From: Deltaproteobacteria bacterium GWA2_45_12
GTDB taxonomy: Bacteria > UBA10199
Assembly: GCA_001797365.1 (NCBI GenBank)
Contig: MGPH01000060.1
Coordinates: 1-44,890, forward strand
Length of the DNA stretch: 44,890 bases
Reading direction: 5' to 3'
Within the stretch, counting starts at the first letter, position 1. Each line of letters begins with the position of its first letter. Positions 7,675 through 18,800 of the stretch are shown here, one piece after another. The notes below the pieces were generated by a model that searched no databases, was not told the DNA's origin, and saw nothing but the letters and a program-made list of their open reading frames with translations. Made by a program: the position numbers and the translations under genes.

Positions 7675-9522
7675 ATGGGATACAAAAATCTTCAGCAATG
7701 CGTCATTGATCTAGAAAAACACAAACAGCTCGTCCGCATAAAAAATGAGATTGATCCCCACCTTGAAGCAGGGATGATTCAACGCCGCGTCTTCCAGGCC
7801 GGTGGCCCCGCCCTTTTATTTGAAAATGTCAAAGGAACCCCCTTTCCCATGTTGGCCAATTTGTTTGGGACCATGGAACGCACACGTTTTTTATTTCGTG
7901 ACACACTGGATACTGTGGGGGAATTCATCCGGCTTAAAATTGACCCTTCCCTGGCCTTGAAAAAACCGTGGCGTTTGGGAGGGCTTGCCTTAAAGGGGCT
8001 TCACTTAAAACCTAAAATGGTGCGTTTTGGGCCGGTCATGGAATGCGAAACCACTTTAAGCCAGCTTCCCCAACTTGTCAGCTGGCCCAAGGATGGCGGG
8101 GCTTTCATCACACTTCCGCAAGTTTATACGGAATCAGTCAAAAATCCCGGCTGGATGCATTCAAACCTTGGCATGTACCGGGTTCAAGTTTCAGGGAACC
8201 AATACAAACCCGATGAAGAGCTGGGGCTGCATTATCAAATTCATCGGGGCATTGGAGTGCATCACGATGAGGCTATCAAGGCAAATCAGCCATTTCGGGT
8301 GAATATTTTTGTGGGTGGATCCCCGTCCATGACTTTGGCCGCGGTGATGCCCCTGCCTGAAGGAATGCCCGAGATCACCTTTGCCGGGCTTTTGTCAGGA
8401 CAGCGCATTCCGTTGATTGAATCGGAACATCACCTTCCCCTTTATGCTGAAGCAGACTTCTGTATTACCGGCACCGTTATTCCCAATAAACTTCTCCCTG
8501 AAGGTCCCTTTGGAGATCACTTGGGTTATTACAGTTTGCAACACAATTATCCCGTGCTTCGGGTTGAAAAAGTTTTTCATCGAAAAAATGCCATCTGGCC
8601 CTTTACAACGGTGGGTCGCCCCCCCCAGGAAGACACCCATTTCGGAGCTTTCATTCACGAACTCACCGGTCCACTCATCCCACACGTACTTCCGGGGGTT
8701 AAAGAAGTTCATGCGGTAGACGCTGCCGGTGTACACCCCTTGCTTTTAGCCATTGGCAGTGAACGCTACACCCCTTATTTGAAGGAAAAACGTCCGCAAG
8801 AAATCTTAACCCAGGCCAATGCCATCTTGGGCCAGGGGCAGCTTTCGTTGGCCAAATATCTTTTCATGACAGCTCATGAAGATAATCCTGCCCTTTCCTG
8901 CCATGATATTCTGGCTTACTTCACTCACTTCTTAAAAATTGTGGATTGGTCCCGCGATATTCATTTTCAAACATGCACGACCATCGACACACTCGATTAT
9001 TCGGGGTTTGCTTTAAACGAAGGGTCAAAAGTGGTTTTAGCGGCTCACGGCCCTTTTCTTCGTGAGCTGACAAACAAGATTCCTGAAAACTTGAAACTAC
9101 CGGATCCTTTTAAAAACCCGCGCATCGGCATGCCCGGAATTTTGGTGATCGAAGGGCCAAAAATAATTGAAAAACAACATGGAAATCGATCTGAAATACT
9201 CAAATTATGTAATGACCTCTCCTCCCATGAAGCGGCGTCCCTTATCAAACTTCCATTGATTATTGTGGTCGATGATAGTTCTTTTACTGCCCGTAATCTT
9301 AATAACCTATTGTGGACCACTTTCATCCGTTCCAATCCAGCTTCTGATATTTACGGAATCGATTCTTTTACTGAAAACAAGCACTGGGGTTGCCGGGGAA
9401 GCCTTGTTATTGATGCCCGCCTAAAACCCCAACAGCCCCCCCCTTTGGAAGAAGATCCTCTCGTTCAAAAAAAGGTGGATACCATGGGAGCCCCTGGCGG
9501 CCCGCTCCATGGGATTATTTAG
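7675..9522 (+). CDS. UbiD-family prenyl-FMN-dependent decarboxylase
   Basis: This 615-residue protein is longer than E. coli UbiD (497) but similar in size to other long UbiD-family enzymes. Family marks include NLGMYR (Asn164, Arg169) for cofactor and metal binding and PEGPFGDHLGYY with the conserved Glu276. These enzymes use prenylated FMN to decarboxylate aromatic or unsaturated acids, for example in ubiquinone or menaquinone synthesis. The partner prenyltransferase UbiX is not in the window. The close coupling with a divergent SDR gene may point to a specialised substrate; quinone synthesis remains the default guess. Confidence 0.92.
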   Translation: MGYKNLQQCVIDLEKHKQLVRIKNEIDPHLEAGMIQRRVFQAGGPALLFENVKGTPFPMLANLFGTMERTRFLFRDTLDTVGEFIRLKIDPSLALKKPWRLGGLALKGLHLKPKMVRFGPVMECETTLSQLPQLVSWPKDGGAFITLPQVYTESVKNPGWMHSNLGMYRVQVSGNQYKPDEELGLHYQIHRGIGVHHDEAIKANQPFRVNIFVGGSPSMTLAAVMPLPEGMPEITFAGLLSGQRIPLIESEHHLPLYAEADFCITGTVIPNKLLPEGPFGDHLGYYSLQHNYPVLRVEKVFHRKNAIWPFTTVGRPPQEDTHFGAFIHELTGPLIPHVLPGVKEVHAVDAAGVHPLLLAIGSERYTPYLKEKRPQEILTQANAILGQGQLSLAKYLFMTAHEDNPALSCHDILAYFTHFLKIVDWSRDIHFQTCTTIDTLDYSGFALNEGSKVVLAAHGPFLRELTNKIPENLKLPDPFKNPRIGMPGILVIEGPKIIEKQHGNRSEILKLCNDLSSHEAASLIKLPLIIVVDDSSFTARNLNNLLWTTFIRSNPASDIYGIDSFTENKHWGCRGSLVIDARLKPQQPPPLEEDPLVQKKVDTMGAPGGPLHGII

Positions 9523-9631
9523 CCCAAAACAACAGAAGGAACCTCAAGGAACTTCGAAAAAAAATTCATCCCTTTTTTAAGTTTTTGACTTGAAAACTTG
9601 GTTTTCGCATGAGACAACGCGCTAGTTTTAA

Positions 9632-9705
<74 letters not shown>

Positions 9706-9708
9706 CAA

Positions 9709-9770
9709 GGTACCAGGTTTCCGCCAAAGGCGGACCCGCCTCTGGCGGGCAAGTCCTGGAGGGCCCACAA
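9709..9770 (+). repeat. tandem copy of tRNA 3' end split by a palindrome
   Basis: The last 32 bases of the tRNA region (9677-9708) are repeated immediately downstream. Bases 9709-9720 match 9677-9688 with two changes, and 9750-9770 match 9688-9708 exactly over 21 bases. Between them lies a 29-base double hairpin, 9721-9749 (CCGCCAAAGGCGG then CCCGCCTCTGGCGGG). The same palindrome type occurs inside uvrC. The copy is not a functional tRNA. Confidence 0.82.
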
Positions 9771-9772
9771 AC

Positions 9773-11215
9773 CTAGCTGACTACCGTTTTCAAAAAAGCC
9801 TTCACCAACAAATAGACGCTCAAGAACTTTTCCTTTAGTCCCAAGGGGGCCTTTGTTATTAAATGCCCTTCCCGATACACAGCCACCGGTTTTTCCAAAA
9901 CATGGATGTCAGCAAAGGGATCACCCAAAACAACAACCATATCCGCTTTGCGCCCCACCTGAATGGAACCTGCCTGGTTTTCAATTCCCAAAAAACGGGC
10001 GGCATTTTGGGTCAACATGTTTAAAACATCCTTGTTTGAAAGCCCGGCCTTTTTTAATTCCCTTATCTCTTCAAACGAATTGAATGCTGTATTAAAACAA
10101 AAAGGGGCATCAGTCCCAAAAGCAAAAGGAATGCCGGCTTCTTTCCACGCCTGAATGTTCTTCTGCAAGATACGGTGCTTTTGTTGGGCAAGATTCTTTT
10201 TGATCCCCTCTTCATCAACTAAAGAGGAAGGAAAAGAATCGCCCGAGTTTTTGTAATCGTTTAAATAAAGCTGCCACTGATCCCACTGTTTTTTAGAAAC
10301 TTGATCCCTCCATCCGTACATTTGATCCAAATCATTTTCAGGAACATCCCATGCGTTTTTCCAAACCCACACTGTGGGAATCACCGGCATGTTTTTTTGG
10401 GCCATGGCATTCAAGGTTTTTTCATCCAAAAGCTCATGGCTTCCATGAAGGATGCCATCCGCATTTGAACCAAGAGCCAAGGCATACCCCTGACGTGTCA
10501 AAGCGTGGGCAAAAAATTTTTTACCTTGATGATGAACTTGATCGATGAAACTTTTTAAGTTTTCTTCTGAATAAAAAGGAAGTTCCTTTCCCCCAAAGCT
10601 TACTTCCTGCATCCCCATTTTAATATAATCCACCTGCCATCGTTTCAAATCATCTAAAAGCCGGGGGTCATTGATAAAACGCACAGCCCCCACTTTCTTT
10701 GCTTCGCTAGGAATCCAGTTTTCCGGATACCCTCCGGGAATAGTCACAATGGGACCGGCAATCAAAAGCCGTGGGCCAAGATCCACCCTTTTTGAAAATA
10801 ATGTTTTATAAGAAACGACTAGATCGGGCCAACTGCCCATATCAGCGACTGTCGTAAATCCGGATTGTAAAACTTGCCGGGCATTTGTCAGCGGCGTGGT
10901 GGGAACAAAACCTTTCCCGGGTTTGCATGAAGGAGGGTTAAGCAAATGGATATGGGCATTAATCAATCCAGGGATAAGAACCCCTGATTGGTAATGGACA
11001 ACAGGGTCGGTTGGTAAAGCCGGAAGGTTTTGAGCAATGACATCAATGATACCCTGGGAATTTACATGAATGGAAACTGTTTGAACCTGGGCTGAAACCC
11101 CATCCCAAACAGGCATCGGGGCCATCCAGAATGAAGTTAAAGTTTTAGGTGAGGAACAGGATGATAAAAGTCCAATTACTATTAATAATAATGTGGACCT
11201 AAATGAAGGGTGCAT
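9773..11215 (-). CDS. lipoprotein amidohydrolase (imidazolonepropionase-like)
   Basis: This 480-residue protein starts with a lipoprotein signal (LLSSC, Cys20), so it is predicted to be tethered to a membrane, facing the periplasm. The amidohydrolase metal site is complete: HIH (His88, His90), Lys199 in YIKM as likely carboxylated bridge, His237, His257 and Asp369 in FGTDAPF. The C-terminal IQVGRKADMVVV is also typical of the superfamily. Relatives hydrolyse cyclic amides or peptides such as Xaa-Pro dipeptides; the substrate is unknown. It lies 36 bases behind rpoD on the same strand, and its ATG lies inside a copy of a palindromic half-repeat. Confidence 0.9.
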   Translation of the reverse strand: MHPSFRSTLLLIVIGLLSSCSSPKTLTSFWMAPMPVWDGVSAQVQTVSIHVNSQGIIDVIAQNLPALPTDPVVHYQSGVLIPGLINAHIHLLNPPSCKPGKGFVPTTPLTNARQVLQSGFTTVADMGSWPDLVVSYKTLFSKRVDLGPRLLIAGPIVTIPGGYPENWIPSEAKKVGAVRFINDPRLLDDLKRWQVDYIKMGMQEVSFGGKELPFYSEENLKSFIDQVHHQGKKFFAHALTRQGYALALGSNADGILHGSHELLDEKTLNAMAQKNMPVIPTVWVWKNAWDVPENDLDQMYGWRDQVSKKQWDQWQLYLNDYKNSGDSFPSSLVDEEGIKKNLAQQKHRILQKNIQAWKEAGIPFAFGTDAPFCFNTAFNSFEEIRELKKAGLSNKDVLNMLTQNAARFLGIENQAGSIQVGRKADMVVVLGDPFADIHVLEKPVAVYREGHLITKAPLGLKEKFLSVYLLVKAFLKTVVS

Positions 11216-11238
11216 GGTTCGAGAGCCTCACCATGTCC
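11213..11238 (-). repeat. family A half-repeat covering a start codon
   Basis: On the minus strand this reads GGACATGGTGAG, then CTCTCGAACCATG. It is the right half of the compound palindrome seen complete at 28053 and 14904. The final ATG is the amidohydrolase start, and GGTGAGG within it could act as its ribosome binding site. Confidence 0.75.
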
Positions 11239-11251
11239 GTGAAACTATCCA

Positions 11252-13066
11252 TCACCAATCCACAAAACTTTTGAGTTTCTTGGAACGACTGGGATGGCGC
11301 AATTTGCGAAGGGCCTTGGCTTCAATTTGGCGAATACGTTCACGAGTCACCGAAAAATCACGTCCCACTTCTTCAAGAGTGTGGTCGGAACGTTCCCCGA
11401 TACCAAAACGCATGCGCAATACTTTTTCTTCACGGGGAGTAAGGGTGGACAAAACCATTTTGGTTTGATCTCCCAAATTAAAATTGATGGCGGCATCCCC
11501 CGGGCTGGCAATGGATTTGTCTTCGATAAAATCACCCAAGTGGGAGTCTTCCTCTTCACCAATGGGGGTTTCAAGAGAGATGGGTTCCTTGGCAATGCGC
11601 AAAACCTTACGGACTTTTTCCAGTGGCATTTCCATTTTTTCGGCAATTTCTTCCGGTGTGGGTTCGCGTCCTTTTTCCTGAACCAGATAACGCGAGGTAC
11701 GGACAAGCTTGTTGATGGTTTCGATCATGTGAACGGGAATACGAATGGTGCGAGCCTGGTCGGCAATGGCGCGTGTAATGGCCTGGCGAATCCACCATGT
11801 GGCATAAGTGGAAAATTTATAACCACGACGATACTCAAATTTATCAACCGCTTTCATCAAACCGATGTTTCCTTCCTGAATCAGATCCAGAAACTGCAAT
11901 CCACGGTTGGTGTATTTTTTGGCGATGCTGACCACCAAACGCAAATTGGCTTCAACCAAATCACCCTTGGCACGATCGGCTTCCGATTCCGAATAACGCA
12001 TTTCACGATAAGTGCGTTTAAGCTCGGAAACATTGGCCTCGTAACCGTTTTCAATCTTGCGCATCAACTTGGCCGCTTCCTGGATCTTTTCACATTGCTC
12101 CATCACTTCCTGCTTGCCAAGCTTGGACTGTTGCACAATTTTACGCTGCAAATAGGGCGATGTCTTGATTTTCTTGGCAATGGGAACAGCTTCGTCGGCT
12201 TCAAGGTCAAGTTTTAAGCGGATATGGGTGATCGTTTTTTCATAGCCTTCCACTTCTTCGATCACATCTTTCAAGCGATTAATGATGCTGTTGATGGTGT
12301 CGCGATTCATGTTGATTTCGCGCAACAAACTGATCATCTTTGACTGGCATTCCAGCTTCTTCTCATCCAAAACCTTTTTATTGGCTTCACGTAATCTCTG
12401 GCTTCGTGATTTCAAATCGAATTTTTTATATTCCTTCATGTGGGCCATGACCTGCCCCACCAGCTTTAAAATACGCACACGGTGACCTTCTTCCATGTGG
12501 GTGGTATCCACACCTGCTTCATGGGCTGCTTCCATTTCATCTAATTCTTTAATGACATCAAAGACCCGGATGTGGCCTTTATGCAACTTGGTATGAAGAT
12601 CTTCAATGCTCTGACGTCCCACAGCAGAGGCAAGAATAATCTGCAAGACATGGTCTTCCCACTTTTCAATACGCTTGGCGATAAGGACTTCGCCTTCGCG
12701 TGTTAAAAGCGGTACCTGCCCCATTTTCCTTAAATAGAGCCTGACTGGGTCATTGGACCTGACACTGGTATCAACTTCAGCCACGACCTCTTCACCATCA
12801 TCATCATCCTTGGCATCTTTTTTGGTTCCGTCATCGTCTTTTTTCTTTTGTTTGGCGTCATCTTCAGACTCAACAACCTCGATATTTAATTCGTCAAAAA
12901 CGGCTAATACTTCATCTAAAGACTGGGCTGAGACAAGATGGGAAGGCAGGGCACTGTTGATATCATCAAAAGTAAGAAACCCTTTTTCCTTTCCCTTGTC
13001 GATAAGGGTCTGGATATCTTTGCGATCGATGGATTTCTCTTTTTCTTTTGTTGCAGGTTTAGCCAT
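11252..13066 (-). CDS. rpoD: primary sigma factor RpoD (sigma-70)
   Basis: This 604-residue protein is close in length to E. coli RpoD (613). The N-terminus carries a region 1.1 domain (about residues 10-65) followed by an acidic, Lys-rich linker. Region 1.2 is [19 protein letters not shown]. Regions 2.3-2.4 include [18 protein letters not shown] for -10 recognition and melting. Region 4.2 contains the helix-turn-helix [20 protein letters not shown] for -35 recognition. A non-conserved region sits between 1.2 and 2, as in proteobacterial primary sigmas. It begins 22 bases after dnaG, the classical macromolecular-synthesis operon order. It directs RNA polymerase to housekeeping promoters. Confidence 0.98.
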   Translation of the reverse strand: MAKPATKEKEKSIDRKDIQTLIDKGKEKGFLTFDDINSALPSHLVSAQSLDEVLAVFDELNIEVVESEDDAKQKKKDDDGTKKDAKDDDDGEEVVAEVDTSVRSNDPVRLYLRKMGQVPLLTREGEVLIAKRIEKWEDHVLQIILASAVGRQSIEDLHTKLHKGHIRVFDVIKELDEMEAAHEAGVDTTHMEEGHRVRILKLVGQVMAHMKEYKKFDLKSRSQRLREANKKVLDEKKLECQSKMISLLREINMNRDTINSIINRLKDVIEEVEGYEKTITHIRLKLDLEADEAVPIAKKIKTSPYLQRKIVQQSKLGKQEVMEQCEKIQEAAKLMRKIENGYEANVSELKRTYREMRYSESEADRAKGDLVEANLRLVVSIAKKYTNRGLQFLDLIQEGNIGLMKAVDKFEYRRGYKFSTYATWWIRQAITRAIADQARTIRIPVHMIETINKLVRTSRYLVQEKGREPTPEEIAEKMEMPLEKVRKVLRIAKEPISLETPIGEEEDSHLGDFIEDKSIASPGDAAINFNLGDQTKMVLSTLTPREEKVLRMRFGIGERSDHTLEEVGRDFSVTRERIRQIEAKALRKLRHPSRSKKLKSFVDW

Positions 13067-13088
13067 GAAAAAATTACCTCTTAAAAAA

Positions 13089-14873
13089 TTAGACCGCTGT
13101 TGGTTCTCCCAAACTTTTCAAGGTACGCACCACCTCTGTCTTTTGGGACAAAAGCTGGTTTAAAAGCTGGGGATCCTTTTTTATTTCAGCCAGATGAATT
13201 TCGCCTGTCAGTGTTTGAAGGTGCCCCTTTAATCTTTGAATCTTCATGCGATAGAGACAATCCTGAACCATTTGCAAAACCTCATTTTCAGGAACATCAA
13301 ACAAATCACTTAAAGCCAAACCCGATAGAATACGCGCCTTATCATCGGCTGCATCGCTTAAAAGTTGCTTCCAGGAAAGCCCCGCCCCACTCCGGTAAAA
13401 CGTCACCGACTTCTGGAACAAATCTCTTATAAAACCATCTTCAATATTTTGAAATACGTCTTCGTTTAATGTGTCATCAATAAGTTGGGGATAGGTGACA
13501 TAAAGCCCGAACAGAATTCTTTCAAGTGAAATTTTTTCCTGTTTTTCCACTTTTGAAAAACCCCTTGTTCGGGAAGGGTTTTCGGATCGTTTTAATGTCG
13601 AGAGAAAATCTGAATTTGACCCCAAAAAATGAGCCAATTTCGTTTTATAGGCCTGGCGTTCCACCGTGGATGAAAGCTGGTCAATAAAAGGAATAATTTT
13701 TTCGACCTGCTCCGCTTTTTGAGAGGGTGTTGTGCCTCCTTGCGAAAGGTGGTGAATGACAAGCCAATCCATGGCCATGGGGGCTTCACTCACAAGTTTG
13801 GTCATGGCGGCACTTCCATGACGACGCACAAACGAGTCCGGATCTTCACCCGGCGGCAACATGACCACACGCGGATGATGCCCTTCAGCTAACAAGATGG
13901 GCAAAGCCCGCATGAAAGCCTTAAATCCTGCCGCATCCCCATCAAACATCAAAATGAAACGATCGACAAAGCGGGCCAGAAATTGCACCTGCATCTGGGT
14001 GAGGGCTGTCCCTAAGGGGGCCACTGCATTGGTTAAGCCCTCCTGATGAAGCCTGATGACATCCACATTGCCTTCAACCAGAATAAGTTCCCTTGTTTTA
14101 CGCAAAGCTTCCTTGGCCTGAAAAAGTCCGTAAACCACACTTCCCTTGTGATAAATGGGGGATTCAGCCGAGTTGATGTATTTTGGCTCCTCATTTTCTT
14201 TTGAGTCATTCAAGCGCCGGCCACTAAACCCGAGAACACGACCTTCGCTATCGATAATGGGAAACATGAGGCGATGACGAAAAAAATCATAAGTCGACGA
14301 GCCATCCTTGCGGGCCCTCACAAGACCCAATTTTAAGGCGGCCTCAAGAGGCACGTTTTTGCTTTTTAAAAATTGGGAGAGCCCATCCCAAGCGTCTGTT
14401 GACGAACCCAGCATGAATTTTTGGATGGTCTCCGGGCTAATATCCCGTTTGGCCAAATAAGTACTGGCCTGTCTTCCCTGGGAAGTTTTAAAAATTTCGG
14501 CAAAATACCAAGCCGCATAACGGTTGATTTTGTAAAAAATATCTTTTTCTTTATGTTGGGAAGAGATTCCCTCTTCGGTTTTCAAAATAATACCCACCCT
14601 CTGAGCCAATTTTTGGGCGGCTTCAGGGAAAGTGAGATTTTCCAGCTTCATCAAAAACTTGAAGGCATTCCCCCCTTCGGCACAACCAAAGCAATGGAAT
14701 ATCCCCTTGGAAGGGCTCACCATGAAGGACGGAGTTTTTTCCTGATGAAAGGGGCACAGGCCTTTAAAGTCTTTGCCTGCCTTTTTAAGGACAAGATAAT
14801 CCCCGATAAGGCTTGCAATATCGATACGCTGCAAAATTTCGTCGAGGGTTTCTTGGGGAATAAGTGATGCCAC
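13089..14873 (-). CDS. dnaG: DNA primase DnaG
   Basis: This 594-residue primase has the usual three parts. The N-terminal zinc finger uses Cys40, His43, Cys61 and Cys64 (CPFH, HCFGC). The central TOPRIM catalytic core has [13 protein letters not shown] and MFDGDAAG with the conserved Glu and Asp metal ligands. The C-terminal region after about residue 440 should contact the DnaB helicase and is poorly conserved. The enzyme makes RNA primers at the replication fork. It is directly followed by rpoD. A complete compound palindromic repeat lies just upstream of its start. Confidence 0.98.
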   Translation of the reverse strand: MASLIPQETLDEILQRIDIASLIGDYLVLKKAGKDFKGLCPFHQEKTPSFMVSPSKGIFHCFGCAEGGNAFKFLMKLENLTFPEAAQKLAQRVGIILKTEEGISSQHKEKDIFYKINRYAAWYFAEIFKTSQGRQASTYLAKRDISPETIQKFMLGSSTDAWDGLSQFLKSKNVPLEAALKLGLVRARKDGSSTYDFFRHRLMFPIIDSEGRVLGFSGRRLNDSKENEEPKYINSAESPIYHKGSVVYGLFQAKEALRKTRELILVEGNVDVIRLHQEGLTNAVAPLGTALTQMQVQFLARFVDRFILMFDGDAAGFKAFMRALPILLAEGHHPRVVMLPPGEDPDSFVRRHGSAAMTKLVSEAPMAMDWLVIHHLSQGGTTPSQKAEQVEKIIPFIDQLSSTVERQAYKTKLAHFLGSNSDFLSTLKRSENPSRTRGFSKVEKQEKISLERILFGLYVTYPQLIDDTLNEDVFQNIEDGFIRDLFQKSVTFYRSGAGLSWKQLLSDAADDKARILSGLALSDLFDVPENEVLQMVQDCLYRMKIQRLKGHLQTLTGEIHLAEIKKDPQLLNQLLSQKTEVVRTLKSLGEPTAV

Positions 14874-14903
14874 TTTAAAAATCCTTTACTACAATTTAGA
14901 AAG

Positions 14904-15012
14904 CATGGTTCGACGAAGCTCACCATGTCCAATACAGGACACCCTGCCTGCCCGCCTCTGGAGGGAGCTCCGTCCCGCATACGGGATCCCGCTACGCGGT
15001 GATCGAAGGGTC
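14904..15012 (-). repeat. family A compound palindromic repeat
   Basis: On the minus strand, a left half runs from GACCCTTCGATC to CAGGGTGTCC and contains inner palindromes (CCGCGTAGCGG, CCCGTATGCGGG). After a 6-base spacer comes the right half, GGACATGGTGAGC to GTCGAACCATG (14930-14904). It fills most of the space upstream of dnaG. An inner stretch (CCCGCCTCTGGAGGG) resembles the palindrome next to the tRNA. Confidence 0.8.
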
Positions 15013-15036
15013 ACTCGCTATTCTATGATATGGACC

Positions 15037-15357
15037 CTACAATATTTCCGCCAAACGTGCCAGCCCGCGACTTTGAGCAATTTCTTTGGCGGTCTGGCCA
15101 TTTTGGTCGCGCACAGAAAGATCACCGCCTTTGAAAACAAGTTTTTGCGCCAAACTTATTTTTTCATCTTCACTGGCCTGGTCACGATAGGTCACTAATA
15201 AAATCAAGACCGTACGTCCGAGCAAATCTTTTAAATTAACCTCGGCTCCCGATGTTAAAAGAGCGTCAACGAGTTCCGGGCTTTTGAATAAAACAGCCTC
15301 CATCCGGGTGATTCTTGTAAACCCATTCAGATAATTTTTTAGAGTCATCATCTTCAA
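15037..15357 (-). CDS. ankyrin-repeat reading frame, possibly fused to the preceding frame
   Basis: This frame encodes up to 106 residues with ankyrin-like repeats (SPELVDALLTSGAEVNLKD, then AQKLVFKGGDLSVRDQNG). Ankyrin repeats mediate protein-protein contacts. Its 5' 92 bases overlap the 3' end of the membrane-protein frame, in a frame shifted by +1. Its first 20 residues look unlike ankyrin sequence and no convincing ribosome binding site is seen. The simplest reading is that both frames once formed one membrane-anchored ankyrin protein. A true overlapping gene pair, a programmed shift or an assembly indel (an A6 run occurs in the overlap) are alternatives. Confidence 0.5.
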   Translation of the reverse strand: MKMMTLKNYLNGFTRITRMEAVLFKSPELVDALLTSGAEVNLKDLLGRTVLILLVTYRDQASEDEKISLAQKLVFKGGDLSVRDQNGQTAKEIAQSRGLARLAEIL

Positions 15358-15733
15358 CCATCATGAATTCCACTCCACCAAGCAGATAAAGCTTAAATCC
15401 ATGGACGCCCAACCAAGTTCCGCCAATAAGAAAGGCAAAAAGGGTGAAAGCTTTTAAAGGATGAATCTTACAAAAGCTTAAAAAATCATTAAAACGGGAG
15501 AAAACACCAAACACAAATGTAAGGACAACAAAAAAGAGTGCACTCAACAAAATCCCGCCCCATTCTTTGGGAGGTATTATGGGTGTCATTCCCCTAAACT
15601 TAACGGCTAAATTTAAATCAAAAAAATTGTTCAAGCCACCCATCCCAAAAATATAAAAAGCCGCCATCAAAGAAAAAACGGCACATAGATTCCAGAAAAC
15701 CTGAAAAAATGATTTTTTTGAATGGGGTGACAT
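15266..15733 (-). CDS. small membrane protein, N-terminal part of a split gene
   Basis: This frame encodes 155 residues with three hydrophobic segments (about residues 10-32, 60-82 and 93-117), so it is predicted to be an inner-membrane protein. I recognise no family. The last 30 residues, after the acidic stretch VEDDDSKKLSEW, overlap the ankyrin frame and look unstructured (CFIQKPGTR). A shift into the +1 frame in the overlap would join it to about 85 residues of ankyrin repeats. It lies downstream of the giant gene and upstream of dnaG, all on the minus strand. Confidence 0.55.
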   Translation of the reverse strand: MSPHSKKSFFQVFWNLCAVFSLMAAFYIFGMGGLNNFFDLNLAVKFRGMTPIIPPKEWGGILLSALFFVVLTFVFGVFSRFNDFLSFCKIHPLKAFTLFAFLIGGTWLGVHGFKLYLLGGVEFMMVEDDDSKKLSEWVYKNHPDGGCFIQKPGTR

Positions 15734-15800
15734 AGAGATTTACCTGTGGGCTACCTTTCACACAAAAAAAAAGAAGAATCCAGTTTGGAAAAATAGGAAA

Positions 15801-18800
15801 CTACCGAAACACCCGAACCCCGGATAATGAACGTAATCCCGAACTAAGCGGAGGAGCAAACCTGAGACCAAAATTTCTTGATAACGATGAAACTCTCGAT
15901 CTTCTGATGCGAGGCACAGAAGTTGGAGTTGCCCTTTGTTGCTTTTGTTCTCTGGCCGGTTTTTCTGCAACATCTGGACAAACAGAAATGGGGGGAACTT
16001 CAAAGGCCTGTGCCACTTTTAATTTGTCCACTTCTCCACCGTTTTTTAAAGCACGATCTCCTAACGGTCGCGGAGGTCTGGAAGCTCTCTCTGTCCGCGC
16101 TCGAGATGTTCTCCTTCTCCCCGCAGGAGGCCGGGGAAGTTGTGCCGCCCACGCCGCCACGTTTACCAAAAGCCTTTCAAGCCCCGGGCCTTCTTTGCCG
16201 TCCTGCGTATATTTTTCCATTTGATCCAGTTTTAAATAATGGATCGCCCCCAACAAAACACCTACATCAGCATGGCGCGCTTGTGTATGAGACAGAGCCT
16301 CCAACAAACCACGCCCCATAGGGTCATGCTTAAAAGCTTCAACGGTTAATTCGGGAACCGATTCAAAAAGCAGTGAAGCCCCCGCGCGTTGGGTCAAAAA
16401 GTTTTCATCATTGGGGAGAAGTTTGCGGCCACTAAAAGCCTTCGTTTCATGATAGTGGGCCAACCCCTTTTGGGTGGCATCGCCAAATAAATCACTTTCA
16501 CTGGCAAACTCCATCCAACCATAGGGAACCAAATCACTAGCCTGCCCCCCATTCAAACTTTTCATGACCACGCGCACACGCCCGCCCGGACTGTCTTGCA
16601 CCACATCTAAAACAAGGCGATTTCCTGTTTTTTGGTCACGCCACTGGTTGGGAATATCTGTGGGCAAAAAATCTGTTCCCCAAGGAAAATATTCCCCGGC
16701 ATCCAGTTCTTCCTCATAAACATTTCCCGGGGCCACCTTAAGACACCCTTTCGCATCTTTCCATACATACAAGCGTATACGGGCAAAATCCGTTGAGCTT
16801 TTGGCCACCACGGCAGTTCCATCAATCCCTTCTCCTCGGGCCAAGGCAGGCACTAAAGAAACAACTTCAGCCTCCTTGGGAATCCCGTAATTCCTGAATA
16901 AATCATCACGTGAAAGCGCAATCATATCCCAGGCCGCTGCAGAAGGTTTTTCTTTGGAATAACGCCCCCCTTCTATTTTGTGCATATGATAAACAAAGGA
17001 ACGCGGCGCCTTGGAAAGCTGGTCCAGATTGGACGGGATGTTACGAACAAGAATATTGCCATCGGGATGGATGATCATGACCCTGGAGTTTTTACCGGTC
17101 GATACTTCTTCTAAAAGATACACGGGATCGGTCATTTCCTTTTTGAATTGGGTCACGTAATAGGCCGGAGCTTCTTCCCCTTCCCTGAAAAGACCCAATT
17201 TGTCTTCCACAGGACGTAAACCATAAATATGATGCTCATGGTTTCCATTCCCCATCTCCTCGGTTACGGAAACCAAATCCAGCGCCCCCCCCCGCCAGCC
17301 TTCCCTAAAATTAAGAGGGGCTTTTTCATCCAGGTCAAAAAGTTGGGTAAGAATGCGGATAGTCGCGGGCGAATACCCTCCTTGCATGGTCTCATTTGCA
17401 TGATCCTCATTCTTTTGCCCATTGGCAGGTTTTCCTTCAAAACCAAACAAGGGTCGCAGGGCTGAATTGTAACACAGGGATTGCGTCAATCTGAATCGAA
17501 CATCCCTTTCGTCCGATTCATCCACCTTTATTCTTAGATCAAGATTGATCCTATCCCCTTCCATTTCCTGGCTCATGAAAACATCTTCGGCTTGCAGAGC
17601 ATAAATTTGACCAGGATTGCGGGGATTCTGGATATAAACAAGAACGGTGTTATCGACTGTTTCCCCCTTGTTACAATCAGCCACATATTTAAAATTTTGA
17701 CCTTTAGAGAGGGGCTTCATCAAAATCTGGAAAACAACCTGCAAACCATTGGAATAGCCGAAAAAGGTCATCCAGCGTCTTTTTTCTGATTTTGAACCTG
17801 TGTAAACCTGGGTCCAAAAGGTGGGCTGGTCGGGGATCAAAACAATCTTCTCCAAATCAACAGTGCTCAGAAGCTGTTCTTTGGTTGAAGAATCTTCCGA
17901 GGCAACGTCTACAAGCTTTGCCGTTTCAAGAAGGGTTCCTCCCCAAGTGGAAGGAGGGGCAACAGGCGGCGGGCTTTCTGTTTCCAAAACCACTCTTATC
18001 GTATCATCATAGGCATATTCGGCCTGTTTCTCATTTCTTGTTTTTTCCGGACGAAGCTCGTAATCGGCACTAACACCGGCGGCGTTCATGACCGCCTCAT
18101 GTGAAAATCGTTCTTCCATCTCAAGATCTCTTAAGACTTTGTCAAAAAGGCTTAAAGAATAGCGATTTCCCCGGGGTGTTTGGAAAATCCATTCCCATTG
18201 TTGGCTTACCTCAACAAATTTTAACGGAGTCTCGATTCCATCTTTCACTAAAACCGCTGCGTCCATTTCCATTTGGCGCGTAAGCGGGTGGTATAGAAGA
18301 CCCCTAAGGTGGGCCGTCACAATGCGCCCTTCTTCCCGGCCTACAAGGGTGTAAGAAAGAGGGATGGGCTCTTTTGCATCACGGCTTTCACTGGAATCAA
18401 GAAAAACCCTGAAAGAATTCGACCAAATCAGGCGCCGGCTTGTTTCATCGGCCAGGGTTTTTGCCCTTTGGCGTAATTGTTTCAAATCGGAAACCCCCGC
18501 CTCACTTATTACAACAAGCGAGAAAGGATTTTTGCCACTGGCCACAACGCCCAAATAAAAGGGAGTATTTCCTCTTTCGAGTGAAAAGATGCGCCACCAA
18601 CCCTTGGGTCGGTAATAACGGACATCCTCGCCCAAGGCCTCCCAGTGTTCTTCTCCGGCAGCTCTTACCTGGATGGGATTTTCTTTATCCGGTGACAAAA
18701 CAAAGCCATTTAAGCGACGATCCGTATCCGCCAATTCTGAAGGGTCCCTAAATCTGACAGGAAGTGAGATTTCATGGCCTGACTCCACACTCCGGACAAC

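Noticed and set aside
9585-9613. TTGACT box as promoter for the tRNA gene
   Set aside because: The -35 match is good but the -10 position (CATGAG) is very poor.
11294-12217. 307-residue open frame on the plus strand opposite rpoD
   Set aside because: It is the antisense shadow of rpoD and has no family traits.
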